Positions 1 to 9,050 of a stretch of DNA of 64,000 bases are shown here, piece after piece (positions within the stretch are counted from its first letter, which is position 1; every line of letters begins with the position of its first letter). Under the pieces are notes generated by a model, which was given only the letters and a program-made list of their open reading frames with translations, ran no database searches and was not told the DNA's origin. This DNA is from Prevotella sp. MA2016. GTDB lineage: Bacteria; Bacteroidota; Bacteroidia; Bacteroidales; Bacteroidaceae. The DNA lies in the NCBI RefSeq assembly GCF_000619825.1, contig NZ_JHUW01000008.1, forward strand, positions 62,001-126,000, given 5' to 3'. A program made the position numbers and the translations under genes.

Positions 1-1797
1 CTTGGTGAAATCGGTTTCAAGGCGCAAGAACTGTGAATAGGGGGTCTTGAAGAGGGTCTTGCCTTGCTCGTTGAAGGGGCGACCAAACACGGCATCCCAC
101 ACTGACAACAGATTGCCCGACTCCTCGACTGTCAACTCCCAACGGATAGGATGACGCTTGGTGGTGGGACTGGTGTACAGATAGGTGTAGCGCATCTTTG
201 GCACAAAGTAATCTTCCATGGTAGCAGCCAGATATGGATTGTAGGTGACCACAGAGTCGAACTTCTCTGTATGGCTGTTCATGTACTGATACTTGATGGT
301 GAGGGGCGAAAACTCGTGGCGACTATTGGCCGACGACTGCCAGCGGTAGGTCCACTCGCCACTCACAATGTGCATCTTATAGTAGTTGGGGCGACGAACC
401 ACATCGCTCGAAACCTTGACGAAGGTGGTGGGGGTAGAGAAGAAACGGCGACGTATGGGGCGACCATTCTTATCGCGGCGCACACGGTCGTTCTTATAGA
501 AAGGTGCGATGATGCGTGGGAACTCTATCGACACATCAGCACCATACTGATAGCTGTTCATATCGGCATCTGCCCCACTCTGCCACTCGTAGGCACCATG
601 GAGGTTCAGATCGAGTTTCTCGCCTGCATGGAAAGCATTGCGACGCGTGATACCTATACGGGCCTCCGGACCATAACGACCACTGGTGCGACCAATGGCA
701 TTGCCCTCAATATAAAAATCGTAGGGCTTGTCGAAAGTGCAGTTCAAGCGCAGGTCGAGGGTATCGGTATTGGGGCGCGGGGTGAACTGGAAGTCGGTGC
801 TGAAGAACACGCCTGTGGCATTAATCCTGCTGGCCGACTCCATGTACTTCTCGTAGCTGTACTCCTGGCGTGAGCGCAGACTGAGGTTGCGCAGCACCAC
901 ACGAGGCATGATGGGCGACTTCTTACCATTAAAATGAATGGTGAGCGAGCGACGCTTGATAGAGTCGGAAAGCACCTCGCGCGCTGACTTGCGGAAATTG
1001 ACATCCACATTGCCGATGTACCATTTGTGCAGGGCTGCATCAGGAAGACCTTCGGCCAACTGGAAGCGCAATTGCACTTTATTGTCAATAGCAAATGTAT
1101 CGGCTAGATAGGAGGCATAGCCCGAGTTGTAATAATAGTAGCCGTTGTTGCGCAGCAGCGTACTGATGCGCAGGCGCTCGGCATCGAGATTATTGATGCT
1201 GAAAGGCGACTCGCTCTTGATGAGACTCTCCTGACGGGTAGAATCGATGAGCGTCTGTATGGCTGGTGGAAAGTTCACATAGTTGACCGTATCAAGCGTA
1301 AAGAGCGAATCGAGATGGATGGTATAGCCTATCTTGCTCTTCTTGGGATTCTTGCTGGGCACGAGCTCGTAGGTCACATCGCCACGAAAGAAACCATTAT
1401 TACGCAGCACCGAACGGGCCACACTACTGCGCAAGGCGGGATTCACATGACTCATGAGCACAGGCGCACGACCGAACGACTTGGTCATCCATTTGGCAAA
1501 GGGCGACTCCTTGCCTGAAAACGTGTTATACACCCACAGATGCCACGACCAGGGCGCCGTGTAATAGCTGCTGCCAAAGAGCGAGCCATTGGGCTGGGTG
1601 GCCAGCGCAGCCTCAACCTCAGCCTTCGTGTTTTCGAGGTGCTCATCGTAGGCTTTGACATCGTAGTCTTTCGCATCGTCGTAGGCAATCTTAGTAAGTC
1701 CTGTAAAGAGCTGTTCGCCCTCAGGGATATTCTTTGTCATAGAGCATGATGCCAGACAAAGAGCCATTGTGAAATATAGATACTTACTTCTTCTCAT
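1..1797 (-). CDS. tamL: TamL, BamA-like outer-membrane lipoprotein (3' end cut by window edge)
   Basis: The frame is open from an ATG at 1797 to the window edge, giving 599 codons without a stop; the C-terminal end of the barrel lies outside. The N-terminus MRRSKYLYFTMALCLASC is a lipoprotein signal with lipobox L-A-S-C, followed by MTKNIPEGEQLFTG. A POTRA-like region and repeated amphipathic strands rich in Tyr, Arg and Asp follow, as in the Omp85 superfamily. In Bacteroidota, lipidated Omp85 proteins encoded beside tamB are called TamL and are thought to work with TamB in moving proteins or lipids to the outer membrane. The start overlaps the end of tamB by 14 nt, which supports coupled expression. 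BamA itself is less likely because of the lipobox and the tamB neighbour. Confidence 0.85.
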   Translation of the reverse strand, partial: MRRSKYLYFTMALCLASCSMTKNIPEGEQLFTGLTKIAYDDAKDYDVKAYDEHLENTKAEVEAALATQPNGSLFGSSYYTAPWSWHLWVYNTFSGKESPFAKWMTKSFGRAPVLMSHVNPALRSSVARSVLRNNGFFRGDVTYELVPSKNPKKSKIGYTIHLDSLFTLDTVNYVNFPPAIQTLIDSTRQESLIKSESPFSINNLDAERLRISTLLRNNGYYYYNSGYASYLADTFAIDNKVQLRFQLAEGLPDAALHKWYIGNVDVNFRKSAREVLSDSIKRRSLTIHFNGKKSPIMPRVVLRNLSLRSRQEYSYEKYMESASRINATGVFFSTDFQFTPRPNTDTLDLRLNCTFDKPYDFYIEGNAIGRTSGRYGPEARIGITRRNAFHAGEKLDLNLHGAYEWQSGADADMNSYQYGADVSIEFPRIIAPFYKNDRVRRDKNGRPIRRRFFSTPTTFVKVSSDVVRRPNYYKMHIVSGEWTYRWQSSANSRHEFSPLTIKYQYMNSHTEKFDSVVTYNPYLAATMEDYFVPKMRYTYLYTSPTTKRHPIRWELTVEESGNLLSVWDAVFGRPFNEQGKTLFKTPYSQFLRLETDFTK

Positions 1798-4700
1798 GAG
1801 TTACTGCGGGTGTGATTCTGGTACTATCTGCCCCAGGTGTGTTGCGCACTGGAGATAAGGGCATCAGCGGATTGGTAAGCTTTGGCGTCTTGGTAAAGAG
1901 GTCGAGCAGTGAGTTCATCTTGCGTCGCCATACGAAACCAATACCATATTCGCCTGTGTAGCCCTCCAGCCAGTCGTAAACATTCTGGTTGTAGAACAGT
2001 TTGATGTTCTTGGTAGCATCTTGATTGAGGCGATACTCCATGGTGACATTGTCGAAGAACGACTGGTTCTGCCCCATGGCGTCATTTGCGCCCGACGACA
2101 CTTTTCCGCCAAGCTCAATCTTAAGACGGTTGTTGAAGAATCGCTTGGCAAACTTAAACGAGTAGTCGGTATGCATCATGCCCGAGGCATCGGTCGTGTT
2201 GTCAATGCCCACACTCAGATCAAGCGTCTTCAGCGCTGAGCCTGCTATATTGTTGATTTCACTCTGAAGGAATGAGCTTAATGCCGAGTTCATGGAGAAG
2301 GCTCCTGTATTGCCATCGGCCAGATACATGCCTGTAGTAAGCATGCCCACAGCCAATTTGCCTCGCTCTTCCTTCGACATCGTTGCCAGCTCGCCACTGA
2401 TGCTTTGGTCTTCAGGGGCCTCGATGATAAACTCCAAGCCCATATCGTTCAAGGTCTTGGTGATGATAACACCACAATCGAACTGAACAGAACGACTGGC
2501 ACCAACATCTGTGGTAACATTCGACTTGACACGCTCTGTAGCTGTGATGTTCAGCTTGGGATTCATCGGGTCGCCTGTAAACTCTACATAACTACCCTCC
2601 TTGACGGCGAACGTCTTCAGTGGGATGACAGGCAGCGAATATTTCATCTGACCGCTGTTCAGGGTATAGCGACCCGTCAGGTTGATACCTTCAGAATTAT
2701 ACTTCAAGCGCATGTCGCCTCCACCCATCAGGTCAACATAGTTGCTCTCATCGGCATTGAGGTCGCACACGATGTGCGCACCTTGCGACACGCTCACATT
2801 CAAATCAATATTGAGTCCGGATGGTGTGGGCTTGGTGACGACGCTGGCTGTGGGATAGCTAAAGTCGGTAAACTTCACAAGCTCATCCAAGCGGGTATCT
2901 GTAGAAAGTGGCGAATCGAGCAGCATGTAGGTCAAGTCTGTAGAACCCAACACATCCAGTCGGCCACGCATGTTCAACTCGTCAAGCGGACCTTGCATAC
3001 GAGCCATGAAATTAACGTAGGCCTTACCCCATGCCACACTGCGTGCCTGCTGTTTGGCATCGATAAGCAGGAAGTCGCGTGCACGCATGCGCATATCCAT
3101 TAATATATGGTCGGTATCGCTGAAGTCGATACTGCCCATGAGGTTGAGCAGGTCGTTGTGACTCGAATAGAGTCCAAAATTCTCCAACAACAGCTTTGAA
3201 CCCACAATACGCACAGGGTCGTTATCGAAACGCATACGAATGCCGTAAGGGATGCTGACAAGATAGGCTGAATCTACAAACACTTCGCCATTCACCTCGG
3301 GATGATCGGCAGTTCCGCGGATAGTGACACTACCTTCGCCATAGCCTTCCAATCCTATCAACTGGTCTGGCACGAAACCATTGACAAGCGACAGCGGCAG
3401 ACGGGTCATATCAAACTTTGCATCTACAAAACCGTCGCTCTGGTAGATGCCGCTCAGCATGCCAAACTCCTCATCGTCAAGCATCAGTCGTGCCTCTACG
3501 GCATGGGTGTCGTTTTCCTTCATGAGATACACCAGCTCTGCACTGATGTTACCCACAGGTGAGCCCTCGAAGGTCATCTGGCGCACACCCATATCGCTGG
3601 CCACAGAGATATTCTCATGCTTATCTTGCAGGATGTGGTAGTCGCCATTCAACTTACCCGTAATACGGGGCAGATAAGGCACCACAGCCGTTATTTCACC
3701 CAGGTCGAGCTGATTGATGCTCAAAGTGATGTCTTGCAGCATTGTTGAGTCCTGATTCTCTGTATAGAGTTTAATACCTGTTTTGTCGTCGGCTATGAGG
3801 TCGACCTTGGCCTGCAGACGCTTGTTGCGAGCCAGGAACAGATAGTTATCCTTGTTGAGATTAAACTCCTTGTAACCAATGGTTGGACGATCGGGCAGCA
3901 ATTTGAATCGGATACCATCTGGCTCCATATCGGCCGTTGCCCCTAAACGCACACCCAACTTATCGTGCTGGTCGTAGTAACGCAATCCAGCCAGAGCGCC
4001 ATGCTGATGGATGGTGCCATCTATCAGCGCATTGAACACAAACTGGGGATTGCGCTTGTTGTTGCGCACCTGCCCCTGATAGGTGAGCCGCTCTCCCTTC
4101 TGAGTGAGATTCAGGCGGATGGTGTCGATGCGTGTGCTGTCGTAAACCAACGAGTAGAGATAACTCTGGCCGTTGACACCTGTTACGGGCGATGTGCTCA
4201 CATCGAGCATGAGCTCCTTGAACTGCACATCCAGAGCCTTCATCAGACTGGCCAAGGGGTTATTGCGCTTGCTCTCAACATGCAGTTTCATTTCTGGCAG
4301 CAACCGCTTCAGCGCAGGCTGGTCGATAATGCGCTTATCTATCTGAGCCATAGCCGAGTCGGCCACAAGACTGAGTTTTTTTAACAGCCGCTCGTAATTG
4401 CCACTGGCATCGACTTTCACAATGAAATCGCCACTCTGAACGCGGGCCATCACCGTATCGACGGTGGTGTTGATGTGGAGTCCGATAAAGTCAGGGCGCA
4501 GGGTTTCCCTTCGTCCTGATATATATATTTCGTCCACCAATCCTGTCACGCGATGCGTCAGTTTCATATCAGAAGCCACATCAACCGATCCGCACAAGCC
4601 GATGGCTAGTGGGGTATCTACAAGGCGCAGGCGATAAAGATCGGCCTTGTCGAGGTCGGCACTCAGAGTAGCCATGATTTTCTTGGTGTTCAGCTGGGCA

Positions 4701-6466
4701 TCCACGCCGATTGTGCCTTGCAGCAGCTCGTTATGCCCAATGATCTTGGCCAGCGCATGACCATTAGCCAATGTGGCTTCGGCATTGATATTCTTCAGAT
4801 TCCAACTGCCATACTGCAACTGGCGCACCTTAGCTGTTGCTTTCAATCGGCTCTTCGGCGAGAGGAAATTGGTACCATAGCCATTGGCCTTCACATCTGA
4901 AGAGAAGGTATAGATAGAATCGCGCGGCATGAAGTGATGGAGGTTCAGACTGTTCACACTCATATCGGCCTCATACTTCATCAACGCTGTCAACAAGTCG
5001 CCTCGCGCATTTACAGGAATGCTGGCGCTGGCATTCAGATTCACGCTACCAGCACCTTCGCGCAGAACCATCTGAGTGGAATAGTGGGTAGCATTGGCTT
5101 TCAGTTTGCCATCGAGCGTCATACCAGCAGGAATGCGATAGTGGCGCATCAGCGATGGGTCGGCCAAAGCCAACATGAAGTTCATATTCTCAGCACGGGC
5201 ATTCAGACAGATATCTGCCTTCATACTAGCTATGTCTGTCACATGATCAGCTGTACCACTGACCTTCAGATGGAAAGCAGTAGGCAAATGCATGTTGAGT
5301 CCTGTAAACGCAATGTGCTGCATATTGCCGTTTATAGAGCCCTTGATACTGATGGGATAATTGGGATAGCTACGCACAAACTGGTGAGGCAAGCCGCCAA
5401 CAAATCGCATCACATCCTGCTTACCTATCTGAGCATTCAAGCGCATCTTCATAGCACCCGGATGCTGCTGGTCGAAGGTATTCAGGTCCATAGCCAGCTC
5501 GGTATCTATCTCTGTATCAGGTGTACGCAAGCGCAGCTGGGGAATGGTGAGCCGCTTATCATCCATAGCAACGCGCGCCATCAGATGACTGATCTGCAGC
5601 CCACTCTTCTCATGTGCCTTGAGATCCTTTAAGACAAATGCGGTGCTTGGCTCTACATACTCAAACGAGTCAACCTGCAGGTTTATATCAGTAAGCGCCA
5701 AGTGATTATAGTCCAATCCAGAGATGGCCGGCTCATATCGGTTATCGTAGTTCAATCGGCCTTGCTGCCATACCAGTTGGCCCACGCGGTATTGTTTCTG
5801 CCCCAAGTCGGCAAGCACATCACGAGCCACAGCCTTACCCATATAGGCATACGCATTGAGGGTGTCGCCAGGAAGATGCACCAGAAACTGACTCTTGAGC
5901 ACACTCACTGAGTCGGCATTCACAATCCATTTAGCTGTAGATTCTGTGGTATCTACAGCAGCCGTATCACTCAAGGCGATATCAAGATGGGCCTCTGACA
6001 AGCGGGCACCATTCACTTCGACCGTCTCTTTATCGAGATCGATACCGCGTGAAGAGAGCCAGAGCTCCTGCAACTGACCTTTCACACGCAGGTCGCTGAT
6101 AAACCCGTTGGTATTTATCTTGGCTTGAGCAAGCGACAGTTCGTCGATAACCACACGCTTTTGAAGCAGCGGCAACAGTTGCACGTCGCACACCATCTTG
6201 CGCACGTCGGCAATCGTATCAATCAAACCAGGGATAGAGTCGTTGGGATGTAAAGCACGAAAGCCCTCGATGCCTAAGTCGAGCGGAAACTCCAGATTCA
6301 CATGCTCAACAGAAATCTGCATGCCTGTTTTCTCTGAGGCTACGGCAGCCACTTTCCTTACCGCCCAATTCTGCACGGGTGGCAGGTAGATAAGCACGGC
6401 CAGTATCACAAAGAGCAGAATGGGCGTCAGGACCGCTATGCCCATCCACTTCAGGGCTTTCTTCAT
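1784..6466 (-). CDS. tamB: TamB, translocation and assembly module inner-membrane protein
   Basis: This 1560-residue protein starts with MKKALKWMGIAVLTPILL, a single membrane anchor at about residues 8-30. A very long periplasmic region of repeated beta strands follows, as expected of an AsmA/TamB-type protein that forms a hydrophobic groove between the two membranes. The last 350-400 residues fit the conserved TamB C-terminal domain (DUF490), for example GRYTLNSGQMKYSLPVIPLK and the barrel-like end. TamB homologues move phospholipids and help assemble outer-membrane proteins with an Omp85 partner, here the overlapping tamL. It lies 6 nt downstream of the pseudouridine synthase gene. The length is typical for Bacteroidota TamB, which is longer than the E. 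coli protein. Confidence 0.92.
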   Translation of the reverse strand: MKKALKWMGIAVLTPILLFVILAVLIYLPPVQNWAVRKVAAVASEKTGMQISVEHVNLEFPLDLGIEGFRALHPNDSIPGLIDTIADVRKMVCDVQLLPLLQKRVVIDELSLAQAKINTNGFISDLRVKGQLQELWLSSRGIDLDKETVEVNGARLSEAHLDIALSDTAAVDTTESTAKWIVNADSVSVLKSQFLVHLPGDTLNAYAYMGKAVARDVLADLGQKQYRVGQLVWQQGRLNYDNRYEPAISGLDYNHLALTDINLQVDSFEYVEPSTAFVLKDLKAHEKSGLQISHLMARVAMDDKRLTIPQLRLRTPDTEIDTELAMDLNTFDQQHPGAMKMRLNAQIGKQDVMRFVGGLPHQFVRSYPNYPISIKGSINGNMQHIAFTGLNMHLPTAFHLKVSGTADHVTDIASMKADICLNARAENMNFMLALADPSLMRHYRIPAGMTLDGKLKANATHYSTQMVLREGAGSVNLNASASIPVNARGDLLTALMKYEADMSVNSLNLHHFMPRDSIYTFSSDVKANGYGTNFLSPKSRLKATAKVRQLQYGSWNLKNINAEATLANGHALAKIIGHNELLQGTIGVDAQLNTKKIMATLSADLDKADLYRLRLVDTPLAIGLCGSVDVASDMKLTHRVTGLVDEIYISGRRETLRPDFIGLHINTTVDTVMARVQSGDFIVKVDASGNYERLLKKLSLVADSAMAQIDKRIIDQPALKRLLPEMKLHVESKRNNPLASLMKALDVQFKELMLDVSTSPVTGVNGQSYLYSLVYDSTRIDTIRLNLTQKGERLTYQGQVRNNKRNPQFVFNALIDGTIHQHGALAGLRYYDQHDKLGVRLGATADMEPDGIRFKLLPDRPTIGYKEFNLNKDNYLFLARNKRLQAKVDLIADDKTGIKLYTENQDSTMLQDITLSINQLDLGEITAVVPYLPRITGKLNGDYHILQDKHENISVASDMGVRQMTFEGSPVGNISAELVYLMKENDTHAVEARLMLDDEEFGMLSGIYQSDGFVDAKFDMTRLPLSLVNGFVPDQLIGLEGYGEGSVTIRGTADHPEVNGEVFVDSAYLVSIPYGIRMRFDNDPVRIVGSKLLLENFGLYSSHNDLLNLMGSIDFSDTDHILMDMRMRARDFLLIDAKQQARSVAWGKAYVNFMARMQGPLDELNMRGRLDVLGSTDLTYMLLDSPLSTDTRLDELVKFTDFSYPTASVVTKPTPSGLNIDLNVSVSQGAHIVCDLNADESNYVDLMGGGDMRLKYNSEGINLTGRYTLNSGQMKYSLPVIPLKTFAVKEGSYVEFTGDPMNPKLNITATERVKSNVTTDVGASRSVQFDCGVIITKTLNDMGLEFIIEAPEDQSISGELATMSKEERGKLAVGMLTTGMYLADGNTGAFSMNSALSSFLQSEINNIAGSALKTLDLSVGIDNTTDASGMMHTDYSFKFAKRFFNNRLKIELGGKVSSGANDAMGQNQSFFDNVTMEYRLNQDATKNIKLFYNQNVYDWLEGYTGEYGIGFVWRRKMNSLLDLFTKTPKLTNPLMPLSPVRNTPGADSTRITPAVTHEKK

Positions 6467-6472
6467 GTACTA

Positions 6473-7147
6473 TTATTCTTTGGGTGCAATAGCACGCCAC
6501 AGTGCATCAGCAGGCAGTGGGGCTACAACACATATATTCTCTTTCGATACAGGGTGAACAAACTCCACACGACGCGACAGAAGCGAGATACTGCCATCAG
6601 GATTGCTTCGTGGGGATCCATACTTCAGATCACCCTTGATAGGACACCCCATAGCTGCCAACTGACACCTGATCTGATGGTGTCGGCCTGTCATCAACTG
6701 TATTTCCAGCAGGGTGTAATTGTCAGAACGCCCAATAGTGCGATACTTCAGTATAGCTTTCTTAGCATTGGGGCGCTCACGATCGTACGCATACGATTTA
6801 TTCTGCTTCTCGTTGCGCACGAGCCAGTGTTCGAGTGTTCCTTCTGCTTGAGAGGGAGCATTTTTCACGATGGCCCAATAGGTTTTGTGCACTTGCCCTT
6901 CGGCAAACATCTTGTTGAGTCGGGGTAATGCTTTAGATGTACGGGCAAAGACTACAAGACCAGATACAGGACGGTCTAGTCGATGTACCACACCCAGGAA
7001 CACAGCTCCTGGCTTGGCGTACTTCTCCTTGATATAGTCTTTCACCAAATCAGAAAGTGGGCGATCGCCAGTTTTGTCGCCCTGGACGATCTCCCCACTC
7101 TGTTTGCTAACTATGATAATATGGTTGTCTTCGTAAACTACCTCCAT
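6473..7147 (-). CDS. RluA-family RNA pseudouridine synthase
   Basis: The 224-residue protein has the RluA-family core: VVHRLDRPVSGLVVFARTSK holds the catalytic Asp in HRLDRPVSG, and GRHHQIRCQLAAMG is the second conserved motif. There is no S4 domain, so it is a short, catalytic-domain-only member. Such enzymes isomerise uridine to pseudouridine in rRNA or tRNA; the exact target cannot be told from sequence. The ATG at 7147 is preferred over an in-frame TTG two codons upstream. It lies 28 nt after fabG, separated by a TCAATTATCAATT-type spacer, and 6 nt before tamB, so it looks like part of the tetR-fabG-tamB operon. Confidence 0.88.
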   Translation of the reverse strand: MEVVYEDNHIIIVSKQSGEIVQGDKTGDRPLSDLVKDYIKEKYAKPGAVFLGVVHRLDRPVSGLVVFARTSKALPRLNKMFAEGQVHKTYWAIVKNAPSQAEGTLEHWLVRNEKQNKSYAYDRERPNAKKAILKYRTIGRSDNYTLLEIQLMTGRHHQIRCQLAAMGCPIKGDLKYGSPRSNPDGSISLLSRRVEFVHPVSKENICVVAPLPADALWRAIAPKE

Positions 7148-7175
7148 TATCAATCAATTGTCAATTATCAATTTC

Positions 7176-7913
7176 TTACATGTTCATACCACCATCAACC
7201 TGGATAACCTGTCCGCTTACATAGCTTGACATGTCAGAAGCCAGGAAGGTAGCTACATTGGCGATATCCTCTACCTGTCCACCACGGCGCAAAGGAATCT
7301 TATTACACCACTCCTTACGGATATCCTCAGGCAGGGCTGCGGTCATGGCTGTCTCAATGAAGCCTGGAGCGATGGCGTTGGCACGAATACCCTTGGGCCC
7401 CATCTCCTGAGCAATACTCTTGGCCAGAGCGATAAGACCAGCCTTAGATGCAGCATAATTGGCCTGACCAGCGTTACCATGAACACCTACTACAGATGCC
7501 ATATTGATGATAGAACCACCACGCTGACGCATCATAACAGGCACACAAGCGTGAATAAAGTTGAAGGCCGACTTCAGGTTAACAGCGATAACGGCATCCC
7601 ACTGCTGCTCAGTCATACGAAGCATCAGTCCGTCCTTTGTAATACCAGCATTGTTAACCAAAACATCGATGCTTCCAAATTCTTCCTTCACTGCCTTAAC
7701 CACCTCTTCGGTCTGAGCAAAGTCAGCAGCGTTGCTCGCATAGCTCTTGGCCTTAACGCCCAAAGCGGCAATTTCCTTCTCAGTTTCCTCGTTGATCTCG
7801 AGGTCGGTGAATGCGATGTTACAGCCCTCAGAGGCATACTTCAGTGCGATAGCTTTTCCGATACCGCGTGCAGCACCTGTAATGAGCGCTGTCTTACCAG
7901 TTAATAATCCCAT
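7176..7913 (-). CDS. fabG: 3-oxoacyl-[acyl-carrier-protein] reductase FabG
   Basis: This 245-residue short-chain dehydrogenase has the NADPH-binding motif TGAARGIG at residues 12-19, NNAG at 87-90, and the catalytic set Asn112, Ser140, Tyr153 and Lys157 (NYAASK). The end, GQVIQVDGGMNM, is typical of FabG. The enzyme reduces 3-oxoacyl-ACP in each round of fatty-acid elongation in the cytoplasm. It is 57 nt downstream of a TetR-type gene and has no recognisable promoter of its own, so it is probably transcribed from the tetR promoter. A reductase for another 3-oxo substrate is possible, but sequence and length fit FabG well. Confidence 0.93.
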   Translation of the reverse strand: MGLLTGKTALITGAARGIGKAIALKYASEGCNIAFTDLEINEETEKEIAALGVKAKSYASNAADFAQTEEVVKAVKEEFGSIDVLVNNAGITKDGLMLRMTEQQWDAVIAVNLKSAFNFIHACVPVMMRQRGGSIINMASVVGVHGNAGQANYAASKAGLIALAKSIAQEMGPKGIRANAIAPGFIETAMTAALPEDIRKEWCNKIPLRRGGQVEDIANVATFLASDMSSYVSGQVIQVDGGMNM

Positions 7914-7970
7914 AATGTCTTCTATTATTATAATAATGTTATATTAAAATTACGTTTCAAAATACCAATC

Positions 7971-8564
7971 TTACTTGCGCTGTATCTTACCCAGTGCACC
8001 ATAAACAACCTTAGCCACCTGTGGTTTGGTATCTTCTTCCTTCATGCCATGGGCAATACGTCCATAGATATAAGGCACTTCAAGACCTTTGATACAATAG
8101 TGGGTGATATCGGCCACAAGGTCCACATTGTCTATATCAAATTCGCCATCCTCCTTGCCTTCGGCATAAACCTTACGAAACAATTCAATCTCAGCATCAT
8201 CGAAATGGCGGCGCACTTTCTCTACCATCCAAATATTGCGGAAAAACTCTGCGCGAAGGTTACCGTTGCGCACCACCGTCTCACGAATCATGCTCAGATG
8301 GGTGTAGATGAGCTCAATAATCTTATCCTGCGGACGTATCTTGCGTGCTGCTACTTCATCAAGCTTGTCACTCAATCGCTCCAACTCACATTCAATAACA
8401 GCATAATAGATTTCTTCTTTCGACTTAAAATAGGTATATAGCGTACGACGACCCTTGCCCGACTGCAAAGCAATATCGTTCATAGTCGTGTTCTCCAGTC
8501 CGTTCTTTGCGAACAACTGACGTGCTACGTCTACCAGCTTCTGTCTGGTTTTGGATATGGACAT
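7971..8564 (-). CDS. TetR/AcrR-family transcriptional regulator
   Basis: The 197-residue protein has a TetR-type N-terminal helix-turn-helix at about residues 9-52 (VARQLFAKNGLENTTMNDIA, then GKGRRTLYTYFKSKEEI) and an all-helical ligand-binding half. It starts after a strong AGGAGG ribosome-binding site at 8572-8577, which is rare in this window. A promoter and an inverted repeat lie just upstream, so autoregulation is likely. The adjoining fabG suggests a ligand related to fatty acids or acyl groups, as for FabR- or FadR-like TetR proteins, but this is inference from position only. Confidence 0.9.
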   Translation of the reverse strand: MSISKTRQKLVDVARQLFAKNGLENTTMNDIALQSGKGRRTLYTYFKSKEEIYYAVIECELERLSDKLDEVAARKIRPQDKIIELIYTHLSMIRETVVRNGNLRAEFFRNIWMVEKVRRHFDDAEIELFRKVYAEGKEDGEFDIDNVDLVADITHYCIKGLEVPYIYGRIAHGMKEEDTKPQVAKVVYGALGKIQRK

Positions 8565-8589
8565 ATCTATTTCCTCCTATTTATTTAAA

Positions 8590-8614
8590 TTGCACACTAG
8601 TGTATGATGTGCAA
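8590..8614. promoter_or_regulatory. Candidate TetR operator (inverted repeat)
   Basis: Two 7-bp arms, TTGCACA and TGTGCAA, are separated by 11 bp, and the perfect palindrome ACACTAGTGT lies inside at 8594-8603. On the minus strand the repeat begins in the -7 element of the tetR promoter and runs across the expected transcription start, a good place for repression. Assignment to this TetR protein is inference from position. Confidence 0.55.
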
Positions 8615-8642
8615 AAGTAATCTAATAATTTGAAATACACAA
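8612..8642 (-). promoter_or_regulatory. Promoter of the tetR-fabG operon
   Basis: Reading the minus strand, the Bacteroidota -7 element TACTTTTG covers 8619-8612, and TTG at 8642-8640 lies 20 bp upstream. Spacing and sequence match the known -33/-7 consensus. The expected start is about 40 nt before the tetR start codon. Confidence 0.65.
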
Positions 8643-8699
8643 GAAAAACAAGCTAAAATATTACAAAAACAACAAAAATGCAAAAAAATGAGCGAAATA

Positions 8700-8731
8700 T
8701 TTGGTTAATTCAAAAAATAGTCGTACCTTTG
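8700..8731 (+). promoter_or_regulatory. Promoter of the initiator tRNA gene
   Basis: TTTG at 8700-8703 and TACCTTTG at 8724-8731 are separated by 20 bp, an exact match to the Bacteroidota -33/-7 promoter. Almost the same string precedes the tRNA-Ser gene. Confidence 0.8.
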
Positions 8732-8779
8732 CACCCGCAAAACAAGGGAGAGCCCTAGTAAACCATACTTTTTTAACAT

Positions 8780-8852
8780 CGCGGAGTGGAGCAGTTGGTA
8801 GCTCGCCAGGCTCATAACCTGGAGGTCGCACGTTCGAATCCTGCCTCCGCAA
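8780..8852 (+). tRNA. Initiator tRNA-fMet (anticodon CAT)
   Basis: The 73-nt cloverleaf has acceptor strand CGCGGAG pairing with CTCCGC. It leaves the unpaired C1-A72 that marks bacterial initiator tRNAs. The D stem GAGC/GCTC has the A11-T24 pair also typical of initiators. The anticodon stem CCAGG/CCTGG encloses CTCATAA, with CAT at 8813-8815. The T stem GCACG/CCTGC holds one C-C mismatch. CCA is not encoded. A promoter precedes the gene and a terminator follows it. Confidence 0.93.
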
Positions 8853-8861
8853 CTAAGCAAA

Positions 8862-8896
8862 GGTAATTCACTAAAACCCAGTGAGTTACCTTTTTT
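8862..8896 (+). terminator. Rho-independent terminator of the fMet tRNA gene
   Basis: GGTAATTCACT at 8862-8872 pairs with AGTGAGTTACC at 8880-8890, with one G-T wobble, around a short loop. Six T follow at 8891-8896. It begins 10 nt after the tRNA. Confidence 0.85.
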
Positions 8897-8963
8897 CTTT
8901 CAATATCTACATCACACAAAGTAAATACTCCAAAAGCAATCAAAATACACACAAAATAAATGA

Positions 8964-9000
8964 TCCGATCGTCGGGGAACTATGCCCATCGACAATCGGA
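8964..9000. repeat. Inverted repeat downstream of the transglycosylase gene
   Basis: TCCGAT at 8964-8969 pairs with ATCGGA at 8995-9000, and the inner GTCG with CGAC, with a small mismatch and a bulge. It lies just past the stop of the minus-strand transglycosylase gene and may end its transcript, although no T-run follows. The rest of 8897-9050 shows nothing else. Confidence 0.4.
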
Positions 9001-9050
9001 TAATCAGACTTGCAAATAGTTGTCACTAAGCGATCCGCTGCGTTTTGGTT

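Noticed and set aside
7924..7937. Palindrome ATTATTATAATAAT between tetR and fabG as an operator
   Set aside because: It is made only of A and T in an AT-rich gap and could easily arise by chance.
8661..8852. Possible small protein on the minus strand across the initiator tRNA gene
   Set aside because: It is the antisense translation of a tRNA gene and its promoter, a well-known source of false genes.
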